Shown here piece by piece: positions 32,889 through 43,132 of a stretch of DNA of 64,000 nt; the first letter of the stretch is position 1; every line of letters starts with the position of its first letter. This stretch comes from Clostridiaceae bacterium (GTDB lineage: Bacteria; Bacillota; Clostridia; Lachnospirales; Lachnospiraceae): the NCBI GenBank assembly GCA_902362865.1, contig CABIYE010000007.1:1-64000 (forward strand), written 5' to 3'. The notes beneath the pieces are model-generated. The model ran no database searches, was not told where the DNA came from, and worked only from the letters and a program-made list of their open reading frames with translations. Both the position numbers and the translations under genes were made by a program.

Positions 32889-33896
32889 TTATTTTTGCCA
32901 GGATTCTGGAATAAAATATTCCTGGAATTTTTTTACAGCATAAGAATCCGTCATTCCTGCAATATAATCGCAGACTGCCCGTTCCTTACTCTCGCCTCTT
33001 CGCTCCACCGTATCAAGATATCCTTTCGGCAGAAGTTTTGGATTCCGGACATAGTATTCATAAAGATTCGTAATCATATGTATTGCTTTTTCTTCTTCTC
33101 CCTTTGCCGCCGGATTTCTATACACATTTGCAAACATAAACTGTCTGAGTCCTGTCATTGCCGCTTTCCCCTCTTCTGACATCCTAATATCCGGCTGATT
33201 CATACTGTGGGTAATCACATCATGGATTAACGTATTCAGGCGCGTACGGGTAGAGTTGCCAAGCAAAGCCGTATATTCTCCCGGCAGATCTCCTTCTTTC
33301 AGTATTCCTCCGCGAATGGCATCGTCAATATCGTGATTGATATAAGCAATTTTATCGGACAGACGTACGATCTTTCCCTCCAATGTATGCGGAGTCCCGC
33401 TGGATTTGTGATTCAGAATCCCATCCACCACTTCTTCTGTCAGATTCAATCCTTCTCCTTGCTTTTCTAAAATCTCCACTACCCGGACGCTCTGCTCATT
33501 ATGCCGGAATCCTTCCGGGCAAATATCATTCAGCGCCCTTTCTCCCGCATGTCCAAAAGGTGTATGTCCCAAATCATGTCCCAATGCAATAGCTTCCGTC
33601 AAATCTTCGTTCAGCCTTAACGCCTTCGCAATCGTACGGGCAGTCTGTGCCACCTCCAGCGTATGTGTCATACGGGTACGGTAATGGTCTCCTGTCGGGG
33701 ACAGGAATACCTGAGTCTTCTGCTTCAGCCTGCGGAAGGACTTGCAATGAAGAATACGGTCTCTGTCCCGCTGGAATACGGGACGGAGATCACATTCCGG
33801 CTCTTTTCTCTTCCTTCCTTTTGAATTCTTACTCAAAACCGCATAAGGGCTTAGATAGGCCATTTCCCTAAGCTCAAGTTCTTCCCGTATTGTCAT
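32889..33896 (-). CDS. dgt: Deoxyguanosinetriphosphate triphosphohydrolase-like protein
   Basis: 335 residues of the HD-domain dNTPase family. RRLKQKTQVFLSP, then YRTRMTHTLEVAQTARTIAK (first metal His) and IALGHDLGHTPFGHAGE (HD pair), and DKIAYINHDIDDAIRGG (last Asp). These enzymes hydrolyse dGTP to deoxyguanosine and triphosphate; short Firmicutes forms are annotated 'dGTPase-like'. It lies upstream of dnaG with a gap of about 105 bases. Confidence 0.92.
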   Translation of the reverse strand: MTIREELELREMAYLSPYAVLSKNSKGRKRKEPECDLRPVFQRDRDRILHCKSFRRLKQKTQVFLSPTGDHYRTRMTHTLEVAQTARTIAKALRLNEDLTEAIALGHDLGHTPFGHAGERALNDICPEGFRHNEQSVRVVEILEKQGEGLNLTEEVVDGILNHKSSGTPHTLEGKIVRLSDKIAYINHDIDDAIRGGILKEGDLPGEYTALLGNSTRTRLNTLIHDVITHSMNQPDIRMSEEGKAAMTGLRQFMFANVYRNPAAKGEEEKAIHMITNLYEYYVRNPKLLPKGYLDTVERRGESKERAVCDYIAGMTDSYAVKKFQEYFIPESWQK

Positions 33897-33912
33897 AATA
33901 AGAAAGCCCCCT

Positions 33913-35412
33913 TTATGATTCCTGTTCCTTTTTCAATCTCTCTTCTATCGCTTCAATCACCGACTCAAGAACCCGGATCCTTGCATAATATTTGCAGTTT
34001 CCTTCTACTACAATCCACGGAGCCGATGTCGTAGACGTCTTCATAAGCATTTCATTAACCGCCACCTCATATTGATCCCACTTCTCACGGTTGCGCCAGT
34101 CCTCATCCGTAATCTTCCACTGCTTCTCAGGATTTTCCTGACGTGCCTTAAACCTGCGCTCCTGCTCATCCTTATCAATCTGCATCCAGAATTTGAGGAC
34201 AATTGCTCCTGCGTTCGTTAAATCTCTCTCCATATCATTGATTTCCTTGTAAGCTCTCTGCCATTCATCCTTCGTGCAGAAACCTTCAATCCGCTCGACC
34301 ATCACTCTTCCATACCAGGTGCGGTCGAAGATGGCAACATGCCCTGCCTTCGGCATAGCCGTCCAGAAACGCCACAGATAATGATGCGCCCGTTCAATAT
34401 CATTGGGTGACGCCGTCGGATGAACGACAAATCCTCTGGGATCCATTTTCGCCGTCAGCCGCTTCACAGCGCCTCCTTTTCCTCCCGCATCCCAGCCTTC
34501 AAATCCAAGGACTACCGGGATTCTCCGCCTGTAAAGCTCCCCGTGAAGTTTCTCAATCTTATCCTGCAATTTCTCAATCCGTTCCTTATACTCCTCTCTC
34601 GTAACCGTCTTTGTAAGATCCGCCTGCGCAAGGATATTATCTACCAATGTACCCTTTGTCTTCTCAAGAGGTTCCCTTTCTGCAGATTCTTTCGCCTTCT
34701 GCACCTCTTTTATCTTCTTGCTCAGAGTTTCTATAATAATCGAATAAATTTTCGCAGTGGCGAATCTTCTGTCGGTTGCCTCTACAATATTCCACGGGGC
34801 ATAATCCGTATCCGTCCGCACAAGCATCTCTTCATTCATTTGCTCATATTTCTCAAATTCTTTATTTCTTTTCAGATCCCCTTCGCTGACACGCCATGCC
34901 GTATCCTCAGAATCCATAAGTTTTCGGAAGCGTTTCTTCTGTTCTTTTTTATCAATAGCAAGAAAAATCTTAATCAAAACCATTCCGCCGTCGGTCAGCT
35001 GCTTTTCAAAAGAACAGATCGAATCATACGCTGCCGGAAGCTCTTTCTTCTTCGTCCTCTTATCAAATCGGTCTACCAGGACTTTCCTGTACCAACTACT
35101 GTCATAAATAGCAATCCGTCCGTTAGCAGGCATCTTCGTCCAGAAACGCCACATAAACGGATGCATCCTCTCTTCTTCGGTCTCCGTCTTTACGGCATAT
35201 ACCTCAAATCCTCTGGGGTCGAGAGCCTGTATCAGCTTCCCAATCTGTACGCCCTTTCCCGATGCTCCGTAACCTTCAAATGCAATCATGACAGGAATCC
35301 CCAACTCCTTACATTCTCGCTGAAGTTTTCCAATCCTGACCTCCAGGACTTCCATTTTCTCCTTGTACTCTTCTTTGTCCATTTTTTTTGTTAAATCCAG
35401 CTTCTCAAGCAT
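33913..35412 (-). CDS. pap: Polyphosphate:AMP phosphotransferase, two PPK2 domains
   Basis: 499 residues in two homologous PPK2 halves. Each has a Walker A-like loop (AFEGYGASGKGVQIGKL near residue 45; GFEGWDAGGKGGAVKRL near 305) and a lid/Arg motif (FWTKMPANGRIAIYDSSWYR; FWTAMPKAGHVAIFDRTWYG). The double-domain form corresponds to class II PPK2, which makes ADP from AMP using polyphosphate. In such proteins only the C-terminal half is usually active, consistent with DSSWYR replacing DRTWYG in the first half. It is 16 bases from dgt. Confidence 0.9.
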   Translation of the reverse strand: MLEKLDLTKKMDKEEYKEKMEVLEVRIGKLQRECKELGIPVMIAFEGYGASGKGVQIGKLIQALDPRGFEVYAVKTETEEERMHPFMWRFWTKMPANGRIAIYDSSWYRKVLVDRFDKRTKKKELPAAYDSICSFEKQLTDGGMVLIKIFLAIDKKEQKKRFRKLMDSEDTAWRVSEGDLKRNKEFEKYEQMNEEMLVRTDTDYAPWNIVEATDRRFATAKIYSIIIETLSKKIKEVQKAKESAEREPLEKTKGTLVDNILAQADLTKTVTREEYKERIEKLQDKIEKLHGELYRRRIPVVLGFEGWDAGGKGGAVKRLTAKMDPRGFVVHPTASPNDIERAHHYLWRFWTAMPKAGHVAIFDRTWYGRVMVERIEGFCTKDEWQRAYKEINDMERDLTNAGAIVLKFWMQIDKDEQERRFKARQENPEKQWKITDEDWRNREKWDQYEVAVNEMLMKTSTTSAPWIVVEGNCKYYARIRVLESVIEAIEERLKKEQES

Positions 35413-35506
35413 ATGCCTTTCTCCTCTCTGCGGCGATTGCCTTTATTATGTCCATTATATCCTATTTCCGATAATTTTTTTACAAAAACATAAAAAATTG
35501 TGCCTT

Positions 35507-37930
35507 TTATTTCAAAGACACAACTTCTTTTACCATTTCCAGATTTTTTCTGCCCCATTTTTCGTCCGGCTCAAGGTAAGTTCCTTCTGCCCACTCATTC
35601 CATGCATTGATAAATGTAACCGGTTCGGGGTTGTAAAGCCTTGCATAAAACTGGTTGCGGATTAGCCATATGCGGAAAAGTTCCGGCGTAAAATCCACAT
35701 AAATATCCGGGTTGTACTTTCTTCTCGCCGTATTATCCCATTCCAGCATACACCCCAGATACAGAGTGTACGTCCTTTTTACTACAGTCCGCAGTCTCTC
35801 CACCATTTTCCGGTAACTGTATAAATGACCCGTAAAATTTTTATGGAGATGACCCACCTCTCCTAAAATCACTTCCATATCCATCATATTCGTCATATGC
35901 GGCGGGAATTCCACGGAAAAATCGGCCCCATAGACACGGTTGTCCAATTCTTTAAATGCCTGAACCATTGCAATTTGGATTTCTCCGATTCCTTCCTCCC
36001 TGCAGATTCTCCTCCACCTTTCAATGGTCTCCGCCGGATATTCAAACAGTCCGAAACGATAGATAAGAAGCACCGGCTTTCCTTCTATCCGAATATACCT
36101 GGGATCCCGGAACATAGGCATCACTTCCCGGATAAAAGCTTCGTCGGTATCTGCATTGTGTACCTGCTGCATCAGGATATCCTTCTCCTGTCCATCCCAT
36201 CTTCTTGTCCAGTTCTCATTTGCCCAACAGATACAGTAAGGAAGATCTAAGTCTTTCCTTTCCAAATATTGATCCAACGGTTTCCTTAAAAGCCGCTTCC
36301 CTTCAAACCAATAATAATAGAAACAGAAACCATATATCCCATACTCTTTTGCAAGGGCAACCTGTCTTCTCTGCATATCCATATCTTCAGTCAGATCATA
36401 GTATCCCAGCTCTCCCGGAATCCTCGGCTGATGATGGTTTTCATAGAGGGGTTTCCCATTCTTCACATTCGTCCATTCCGTAAATCCTTCGCCCCACCAC
36501 TTATTATTTTCTTCCGTAATATGGTACTGCGGCAGATAGAAGGCAATCGGCATCCCTTTCTTTTTTCCCCAGGTATCCGGCACACAGGCATAATGCAGCA
36601 GTACTTCATCGTTGTAAATTCCCCTGCTCCCAAGGAGGACATCCCGCATCGCCCCCAATGAACCGCACTCCCTGCAAAGCTCACGGCGGAATATAACTCC
36701 GGTCCAGAAAAGCTCCTTATTTTCTGCATCAATATCATAAAGTCGTCTGACCTTTATAAGATACTCTCCTTTATCATTAAAATCATAATCGGAATAGACG
36801 AAACCTGCCTTAACATCTCCGTCCAGCAAACGGCTTCCATATCCCGGATACTCCGGCTCCATTTCATCTTCCTGGTCTAAAAATGTTACATAATCACCGG
36901 AGGCATACCGGAATCCCTGCAGAAGAAGTTCTTCCTTGCCGCCTTTTCCGGACACGCTCTTACATCCTCCCGGCAGATTCTCTTCCGGCAGATCCTTCCC
37001 TGCAAAGATAAGTTCTATATTGTCATGTTTCCAGCTCTGCCTGTCCTGTATAATCTTATCTATCCATTTTTTCTCGTTGACTGCCACAATTACACTCAAT
37101 TTTGACTTGCTTTCACAAGGAAGTCCTTCCTTTTTCTCAAAATGGTAGCCTGTATTGTTCCACTGTCTCTCCCAGAATGCGGTTTCCACCATCTGTTCCT
37201 TATAGGTAATGCCTTTTTCACCATATCTGCGCTCTGCTTCCTCTCTGTCTATTTGCTCAATACGGATATGATAATAAGAAAGAAGCCTGTCTGTGGGCAC
37301 ATGAATTTTATTGTACCCGTGCTCTCTATCTCCGATACACAGATGCAGGATTTTCCCCGGACTGCAGGTCAGGGAAAATCCGGTAAGGATTTCCGGCTGC
37401 TCCAGAATGCCCAGACTTTCCACATCTCTTCTCCGGTAAAACTTAAGTTCCTGCTCCCCCTCCGGAGTCCGACAGCAGATCCGGCTGTCTTTGTAAGCAG
37501 AAACAAACCACCCCTTCAGTACCCACTGTTTCCGGGTGGTAAGATACGCCGCCTCATCCATATCATAGAAAACCTTTCTTTCCACATTCCCCGACATCAT
37601 GCAGAGAAGAATGCTTTTATCCAACGTCCACTGTTCAATCTTGACGCCCTTTGCCTTCACTTTTTTCTTTTTCATCCGTCCGTCCTTCTTAATCAGAAGA
37701 ACAAGCTTTTCTTCCAGAAGCGGCAGGACAACTTCTACTGAAAAAGAAAGCTCCCCCTTCTCCCCATCCGGCACGTATTTCACGGAATAAGGATACATCC
37801 CTTCTACACCAATCTCTATCTCACTGTCCCCGATTCCACTCACGGAAACTTCCATACAGAACAGCTTTTCCTTCCCCCTGGCATCTACTGCCAATTTTTT
37901 CCCATTAATCCGGCATGTAATCATGCTCAA
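35507..37930 (-). CDS. Glycan biosynthesis protein with WbsX-type (GH99-like) domain
   Basis: 807 residues. The first about 260 are beta-rich with no clear family; about 270-430 resemble a degenerate family-2 glycosyltransferase (KLSVIVAVNEKKWIDKIIQD, GDYVTFLDQEDEMEP, VYSDYDFND); about 460-800 are the WbsX/glyco_hydro_99-like domain (PIAFYLPQYHITEENNKWWG, FTEWTNVK, YGFCFYYYWFEGKRLL, FINAWNEWAEGTYLEPD). WbsX domains occur in O-antigen and cell-wall polysaccharide clusters. It overlaps the preceding gene by 26 bases and ends the cluster. Confidence 0.82.
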   Translation of the reverse strand: MSMITCRINGKKLAVDARGKEKLFCMEVSVSGIGDSEIEIGVEGMYPYSVKYVPDGEKGELSFSVEVVLPLLEEKLVLLIKKDGRMKKKKVKAKGVKIEQWTLDKSILLCMMSGNVERKVFYDMDEAAYLTTRKQWVLKGWFVSAYKDSRICCRTPEGEQELKFYRRRDVESLGILEQPEILTGFSLTCSPGKILHLCIGDREHGYNKIHVPTDRLLSYYHIRIEQIDREEAERRYGEKGITYKEQMVETAFWERQWNNTGYHFEKKEGLPCESKSKLSVIVAVNEKKWIDKIIQDRQSWKHDNIELIFAGKDLPEENLPGGCKSVSGKGGKEELLLQGFRYASGDYVTFLDQEDEMEPEYPGYGSRLLDGDVKAGFVYSDYDFNDKGEYLIKVRRLYDIDAENKELFWTGVIFRRELCRECGSLGAMRDVLLGSRGIYNDEVLLHYACVPDTWGKKKGMPIAFYLPQYHITEENNKWWGEGFTEWTNVKNGKPLYENHHQPRIPGELGYYDLTEDMDMQRRQVALAKEYGIYGFCFYYYWFEGKRLLRKPLDQYLERKDLDLPYCICWANENWTRRWDGQEKDILMQQVHNADTDEAFIREVMPMFRDPRYIRIEGKPVLLIYRFGLFEYPAETIERWRRICREEGIGEIQIAMVQAFKELDNRVYGADFSVEFPPHMTNMMDMEVILGEVGHLHKNFTGHLYSYRKMVERLRTVVKRTYTLYLGCMLEWDNTARRKYNPDIYVDFTPELFRIWLIRNQFYARLYNPEPVTFINAWNEWAEGTYLEPDEKWGRKNLEMVKEVVSLK

Positions 37931-39392
37931 CTTCCTTTCCTGTCATCCCTTCCGGCCCTTCTAAGGCAAAAGGCGAGTTATACCAGCATCCGTTAATCCT
38001 CTCCTCCAGCTTCCGGCGTTTTTCAGGGATGTCCCACATCTCTTTGTATTTATCATAATCGTCAGACAAAACATATGCATCCTTCGGGTTCATCAGCCAT
38101 ACTGTCTCCTGCCCTTTCCCATAGACAGCTTCCCAATAACGAAACGTACGATCTGTCACATAAATGCTGTCCGCCGGCAGCGCCGACGGAATCTCCCGCC
38201 CGATTTCTTCCGGTACCAGGATGATTTTTCCGGCACAGTATCCGCAGCGTTCCAGGATTTCTTCCGCTTTCTGCCCGGAATAACCGGCAGGAATCCGGCA
38301 GATAACCGTTTTTCCCCGGTTTAACAAGCATTCCACAATTTTCCGTATCTCATAACGCGGGAAAATATTTTCCTCCCACTGTGCCTCTGTCACCAAAGTG
38401 CCGAACAAATCAAAACAGACGGTCTGATAGGAGCTTAACTTTTCTTGCAGCGTCCGGCAGTCTCCGGAAAGATAATCCCGAAACAGCTTTACGCTCTTAC
38501 GAAAGCGGAACACACCCTCGTCCGTATCCACAAGTACGCTCCGGCAGCCTCTGCTTCCTGCCATTACCCCGATTCCCCGCTCGATCACATGAAGAAGCGT
38601 GCCGTCCACCTGTCCTTCTTCCCGTGGAAATTCCTCAATAGTGTACGCTCGGTCAAAAAGTGGCTGCAGCGCCTTCGTCTTTGCCCAATAGAAACTTCCC
38701 ACCGGATACTGGAACAGGCTTCCTTCCATGTGCAGGCCATATTCCTCCATAAATGCCCTTCCCTGCATCTCATTGGTCAGCCAGGAAGAATGATACATCG
38801 TAAGTTCTTTAAAATATTCCGGGAATACTAAGCCGATGTCTTCTTCCTGCTCCAGCAAATACAGGATTCTCTTTACCATATTCGGACTTCCCAGCAGCGC
38901 ATTCAAAGACTGTCTCCGCCAGTCCGTCTGTTCCTTCCCGGTAAACAGGGATTTCTTAGAATGGATATGAAGGAAATAATCATAGGACTGTAATTCTCTG
39001 CGAAACCAGATATAAACCGGAGCAATATCTCTGCCCCGGTTCGGGATCTGCCGTACTTCCACCTTTCCCACATGAGAGAGTTTCGACAGAACCTTTTTTA
39101 TCCTGTGTATGTCTGCATTTTCCTGACAAGACACAAACAAATCAAAAGGAAAGGGAATCTGCTTCAGATACCACTTAAACTCTTCCAGAAGATCCTCATA
39201 AAAAAGGTGGAGCTGTACCGCCACCGAACCCTGTATCTTTTCCTGACCGGGAATCTCCTGAATCGGCCGCACATTCTCCGTCACCTCTGTCTTACAGGGA
39301 CCCGGTACAAAAGGAATTCCTCTATATTCCTTTCTGCAGATACCGATAATATTCTTCCAGCCCTTCTTTAAAACTCCGTATTCTTCCATCAT
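37905..39392 (-). CDS. Rhamnan synthesis RgpF-family protein with HAD-like C-terminus
   Basis: About 495 residues. The RgpF domain (VAVQLHLFYEDLLEEFKWYL, PNRGRDIAPVYIWFRRELQS, YDYFLHIHSKKSLF, YPVGSFYWAKTKALQPLF, DGTLLHVIERGIG) fills the first 300; the C-terminus begins YQTVCFDLFGTLVTEAQWEE, which looks like a HAD-type domain. Predicted to act in export or polymerisation of rhamnose-containing wall glycan. The start at 39392 (or 39389) follows GGGGGATTT and overlaps the end of the epimerase gene by 71 bases. Confidence 0.8.
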   Translation of the reverse strand: MMEEYGVLKKGWKNIIGICRKEYRGIPFVPGPCKTEVTENVRPIQEIPGQEKIQGSVAVQLHLFYEDLLEEFKWYLKQIPFPFDLFVSCQENADIHRIKKVLSKLSHVGKVEVRQIPNRGRDIAPVYIWFRRELQSYDYFLHIHSKKSLFTGKEQTDWRRQSLNALLGSPNMVKRILYLLEQEEDIGLVFPEYFKELTMYHSSWLTNEMQGRAFMEEYGLHMEGSLFQYPVGSFYWAKTKALQPLFDRAYTIEEFPREEGQVDGTLLHVIERGIGVMAGSRGCRSVLVDTDEGVFRFRKSVKLFRDYLSGDCRTLQEKLSSYQTVCFDLFGTLVTEAQWEENIFPRYEIRKIVECLLNRGKTVICRIPAGYSGQKAEEILERCGYCAGKIILVPEEIGREIPSALPADSIYVTDRTFRYWEAVYGKGQETVWLMNPKDAYVLSDDYDKYKEMWDIPEKRRKLEERINGCWYNSPFALEGPEGMTGKEVEHDYMPD

Positions 39393-40233
39393 AAATCCCC
39401 CTGATTTTCCGGTTGTCCAGAACCGTCCTTGGCAGATCCACGCTGCGCTTGTCCAGATACCGGATTTCTGTAGTAAGCCCAAGCTCCCGAATAGCTTCCA
39501 GAACCATTTTCTGACTCATTCCCTCACCGGAACTAATATTAAAGACTTCTTCATCTCCTTTGTATTCCAGGAGACTTACCAGCATAGCACAGACATCTTC
39601 TATATAAACATAATCCCTTATATTCTCTCCATCTCCCCAGATTTCTATCGGTTCCCCCTCCATTGCCCGCTTCAGCGCCGCATCTACGAACCCGACTCCT
39701 TTCGTATAATCCTGCCCCGGGCCATAGGGATTCGATATCCGGGCAATCCGCATTTTCGTGTGGAGCTGTGTATTAAAAGTACGGATTACATTTTCAATAC
39801 ACAGCTTTACATTTCCATAGTGATTAATGGGCAATGGAAAACACTCTTCTGTAATTGGCTGCGCCTCCTGATTCCCATATACAGTCCCGCCGGACGAAAG
39901 GAACAGCATCCGCTGCCGATTACAAAGGACCTTCTCACACAGCTTTACAGACTGCACAAAGTCTCTGCCATATCCCTGCATATAGCGTTTATTAGAATTG
40001 CCGGGATTAACCGTACTGACAGCATGAATGACTGCATCCTTTCCCTCAAGCGCATCATCCAAATGGTCATCGTCAAAAAAATCTCCCGCTATATATTCTA
40101 TTCTTCTATCTCTTTTCTCTGGTATGGCTTTATCAAAGCTATAAACCAAATCCCCCCGGTCCGCCAGGGTACCTGCAAGGTTCCTTCCTATGAAACCACC
40201 GCCCCCGAATATAAGGATTTTACTTTTCTTCAT
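39322..40233 (-). CDS. NAD-dependent epimerase/dehydratase
   Basis: 303 residues, extended SDR fold. Rossmann glycine motif FGGGGFIGRNLAG; active-site Ser region LFLSSGGTVYG; YxxxK in HYGNVKLCIENV; sugar-specific NPYGPGQDYTKGVGF and the C-terminal NISSGEGMSQ. It should supply or modify a nucleotide sugar for the surrounding glycan cluster; the exact sugar is not determinable. Its start is 14 bases inside the end of the upstream 970-residue gene. Confidence 0.87.
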   Translation of the reverse strand: MKKSKILIFGGGGFIGRNLAGTLADRGDLVYSFDKAIPEKRDRRIEYIAGDFFDDDHLDDALEGKDAVIHAVSTVNPGNSNKRYMQGYGRDFVQSVKLCEKVLCNRQRMLFLSSGGTVYGNQEAQPITEECFPLPINHYGNVKLCIENVIRTFNTQLHTKMRIARISNPYGPGQDYTKGVGFVDAALKRAMEGEPIEIWGDGENIRDYVYIEDVCAMLVSLLEYKGDEEVFNISSGEGMSQKMVLEAIRELGLTTEIRYLDKRSVDLPRTVLDNRKIRGIYDGRIRSFKEGLEEYYRYLQKGI

Positions 40234-43132
40234 CTTCCGTTATTCCCTTCAGAAGCGCATCCCTTACCTTTTCAGCCTCCTTATCCCACGAGGTAGACTG
40301 CGCAAATGCGATTCCTCTCTCTCTGATCTCTTCCAGCTCTCTTTCATGTGTCAGATAATACTCCAGCTTATCTGCAATATCTTTCACACTATATTCTACA
40401 AGAACTGCATTCGTCTCATTCACCAGCCAGGAACTGTTACGTCCCTTTGAACAGACTGCCACCGACCCCGATGCCATTATCTCCAGCGGAAGCAAAGACA
40501 GATTCGTATGGGAAAGAACCAGGCACAATTCACAATCCGCATAGACCTCCGACAGCCTGGATACCGGCAGGATTCCCAGATTTTTATGGGGAAATGGAAT
40601 GACATAATCGCTGACATCCCACCCCGCAAAGATAATTTCTACATCCTTTCTTCTGCTGCAAAGTTCCTGCAGAGCAAGAAAACCAATCTCAAAATCCCGG
40701 CGCGGCGTCACCGGCCTTGCATAAAAGAAGACTCGCTTCTTAAGACTTTTTTTCTCTTTCCTCACATACGTATCCCTGTCATAAGAAAAGCCAAAACTGT
40801 CCGCCTGCATTCCGTATTTTTCTGTCATCAGTTCTTTCAGCCAATCGCCTGCCGTAATGCCACGGAAACCAAAACGGTAAGTGGCATCTGCCAGTTCATA
40901 ATCAGAACCCGGCGCATAAAAGGCCGGTTCATAATCCTGGATAAAATAAAACTTAGACAAGGTATTTTCAAACCGCCTCAGATAATACGCCGTCTGCCAG
41001 AAGGTAGCTATCGTCCCATGAGCAAATCCCATACTGGACACATCCTGATAAACCTCTACCCTGCTGTCCAGCATCGGGAACTTCTCAGCAAGAAATCCAC
41101 GAATATGTGCATCGTCCTGATACAGAAGCGACTGGAACAGATACAATCTGCTGTGAAATCCCATATCCTCCAACCTGGATATAAAGCGGAACATATTAAT
41201 ATGCCCGCCGGATCCCTCCCCCATATCCGGAATGATCCAGTTCAAAATCTTGACTGAATCTTCCCTATGAGTCTCGTATTCCTCCCGGTTAAGAGGAATC
41301 GGCGTTCTGTTCGTTGCAAATGTATAATACTCTATCAATTTACTCTTTTCCGGCTGTGGCTGCGGGCCACGTAGTTTTTGATATGTTTTGTGATACAATT
41401 TGCGGGATACGCCCCGGATGCCTTCCCGCCGAAATAGCCGCGCACCCCGAAGCATCAGGCCTGGCTTTTTCTCTGTATTCGAGCCGCCTTCCGCTCCTTC
41501 CGGAATCTGGCTGAAAAATTCCGCATAACACTCCGGAACCGGCAGCTGCTCCAGATAAGACAGAAGCTTCTTACGGTTCTCTATTGTAAGGAAATAAACC
41601 GCCTTCTTCTTTAAAAACGGTGAACCCAGAACCGCATATTGATATGCCAGCTCATTCTGGGGCTGTCCTGTCTGGAACCACTGTACCAGATCCCGGCTCT
41701 CCGGCAGATACGCGCCATAAGTAAAACCTCCCTGCACCAGCATTGGCGTTAGCTTCGTCTCCCCACGGGCAACCGTCTCTGTAAAATCATCGGAAGGACG
41801 ATATTCCTTCCAAAAATTCCGAAAAACCTCCGACTGCACTACATTCTGGTTGAATACGACAAAATAGGATTGAATGTGTTCCGGAATGTAAGGTTCGTTA
41901 ATGAAAGAACCGTCGGCACAATATGGATACAACGTAATCCCCCAGAAATCCTTCTGTTCTCTGCGCATCCTGTCAAAGACCATTTTCAGCCCGTAAATAG
42001 GTCCTACGCTGGAATTATTCATAAGAATCACTTGCCCGAACTCTGCCAGATAATCGAACCCCAGCCTCTCCATTCCATACTTCCAGGCGCCAAAATCATA
42101 ACCTTTGTTCTCCCGAAGCCAAACCCGGTCCGAAACCCCGGCAACCTTCTTTTTCTCCTTTTCCGTAAGCCTGGAATTGGAAATAAATACCAGCTCGTCC
42201 ACATCGCTGCGCATTGCCTTCAGAGATTCCAGATCCAGATCGGAAACCCGGTCTTCTCTGTCATAATGGGCATACAGCATAATTCGGCTCTGCGGCGCCT
42301 CACAAGCTTCTTCCTCTTTCTTCTCTTCTATCGCATTTCGGCAGATCCGATACGTATAGCCCTGCCCTTCGGCAAGGTAAACCCAAATCCGCTCTATCAC
42401 ATGGGCAAGGGTATCGTTCACTTGCCCTGCCTCATCGGGAAAATCCTCCTGGGTGTATCCCAATTCAAAAAGCGGCCGCACCGCTGCTGTTTTCGCCCAG
42501 AACATCGTTCCCGCCGGAAATACCGGCTCTTTCGGCAGCAAAACATTTCCTCCGACACGTTTTAAGATAAGCTCTATTTCACTCTTCGTTCCTGCCCACT
42601 TGGCTCCCTTTTCAATCACCGGATAAAATGGCGGGATGATAAGCCCCAGCTTATCCTCCCTCTCCATCCGCTCAAACAACGCCAAAAGATACGCTCTTCC
42701 GCCGCAGACATTTTCATACAAAAACCGTCTCCACTGATCTCCGAAATCTACCGTCTCAGATTTCTTCGTATGCAGATGGGCGATATATTTATAATCATTT
42801 ATCACGTCTTTCATCTGCATAAGGAAAGGCGCAACATCTCTTCCTCTATTCGGAAAAATTTCTATCCGGATCTGCCCGGCTGTGCAGTGCGGGACAAATT
42901 CTTCCTCAATCCGCTTCTTCTTTTCCGCTGTATCGGTTGAAATATAGCAATCATAAGCATAGGGAATGGCATTCACTGCTTCCAAAAGCTCTCCTATAAC
43001 CTCTGTAAAAAATACGTGTATCTGAACGGCTATCGCCGGATTCTCCCGCTTCCAATCCAATCTGTCAAGCTGTATCCCCGCTTCTGACACGGCCTCTACC
43101 CTCTGTATTCCCTTATCCTGCATCTTCTTCAA
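40220..43132 (-). CDS. Trifunctional-looking RgpF-RgpF-WsaF glycan protein, 970 aa
   Basis: Three modules in order. Residues about 25-265 are RgpF-like (AVQIHVFFTEVIGELLEAVN, PNRGRDVAPFLMQMKD, YIAHLHTKKSETVDFG, FPAGTMFWAKTAAVRPLFEL). About 280-540 form a second RgpF-type module (IMLYAHYDREDRVSD, ENKGYDFGAWKYGMERLGFD, MNNSSVGPIYGLKMVF). About 610-970 form a WsaF-like rhamnosyltransferase (ILNWIIPDMGEGSGGHINMF, FYARPVTPRRDFEIGFLALQ, LVLSHTNLSLLPLEIMASGS). The last module is a clear paralogue of the next gene upstream, 43113-44327. Start at 43132 overlaps that gene by 20 bases. Confidence 0.83.
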   Translation of the reverse strand: MKKMQDKGIQRVEAVSEAGIQLDRLDWKRENPAIAVQIHVFFTEVIGELLEAVNAIPYAYDCYISTDTAEKKKRIEEEFVPHCTAGQIRIEIFPNRGRDVAPFLMQMKDVINDYKYIAHLHTKKSETVDFGDQWRRFLYENVCGGRAYLLALFERMEREDKLGLIIPPFYPVIEKGAKWAGTKSEIELILKRVGGNVLLPKEPVFPAGTMFWAKTAAVRPLFELGYTQEDFPDEAGQVNDTLAHVIERIWVYLAEGQGYTYRICRNAIEEKKEEEACEAPQSRIMLYAHYDREDRVSDLDLESLKAMRSDVDELVFISNSRLTEKEKKKVAGVSDRVWLRENKGYDFGAWKYGMERLGFDYLAEFGQVILMNNSSVGPIYGLKMVFDRMRREQKDFWGITLYPYCADGSFINEPYIPEHIQSYFVVFNQNVVQSEVFRNFWKEYRPSDDFTETVARGETKLTPMLVQGGFTYGAYLPESRDLVQWFQTGQPQNELAYQYAVLGSPFLKKKAVYFLTIENRKKLLSYLEQLPVPECYAEFFSQIPEGAEGGSNTEKKPGLMLRGARLFRREGIRGVSRKLYHKTYQKLRGPQPQPEKSKLIEYYTFATNRTPIPLNREEYETHREDSVKILNWIIPDMGEGSGGHINMFRFISRLEDMGFHSRLYLFQSLLYQDDAHIRGFLAEKFPMLDSRVEVYQDVSSMGFAHGTIATFWQTAYYLRRFENTLSKFYFIQDYEPAFYAPGSDYELADATYRFGFRGITAGDWLKELMTEKYGMQADSFGFSYDRDTYVRKEKKSLKKRVFFYARPVTPRRDFEIGFLALQELCSRRKDVEIIFAGWDVSDYVIPFPHKNLGILPVSRLSEVYADCELCLVLSHTNLSLLPLEIMASGSVAVCSKGRNSSWLVNETNAVLVEYSVKDIADKLEYYLTHERELEEIRERGIAFAQSTSWDKEAEKVRDALLKGITEDEEK

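Noticed and set aside
34420..35394. 324-codon plus-strand frame
   Set aside because: Antisense shadow of the polyphosphate phosphotransferase gene; no recognisable domain.
40508..41257. 249-codon plus-strand frame
   Set aside because: Antisense to the WsaF module; composition reflects reverse reading.
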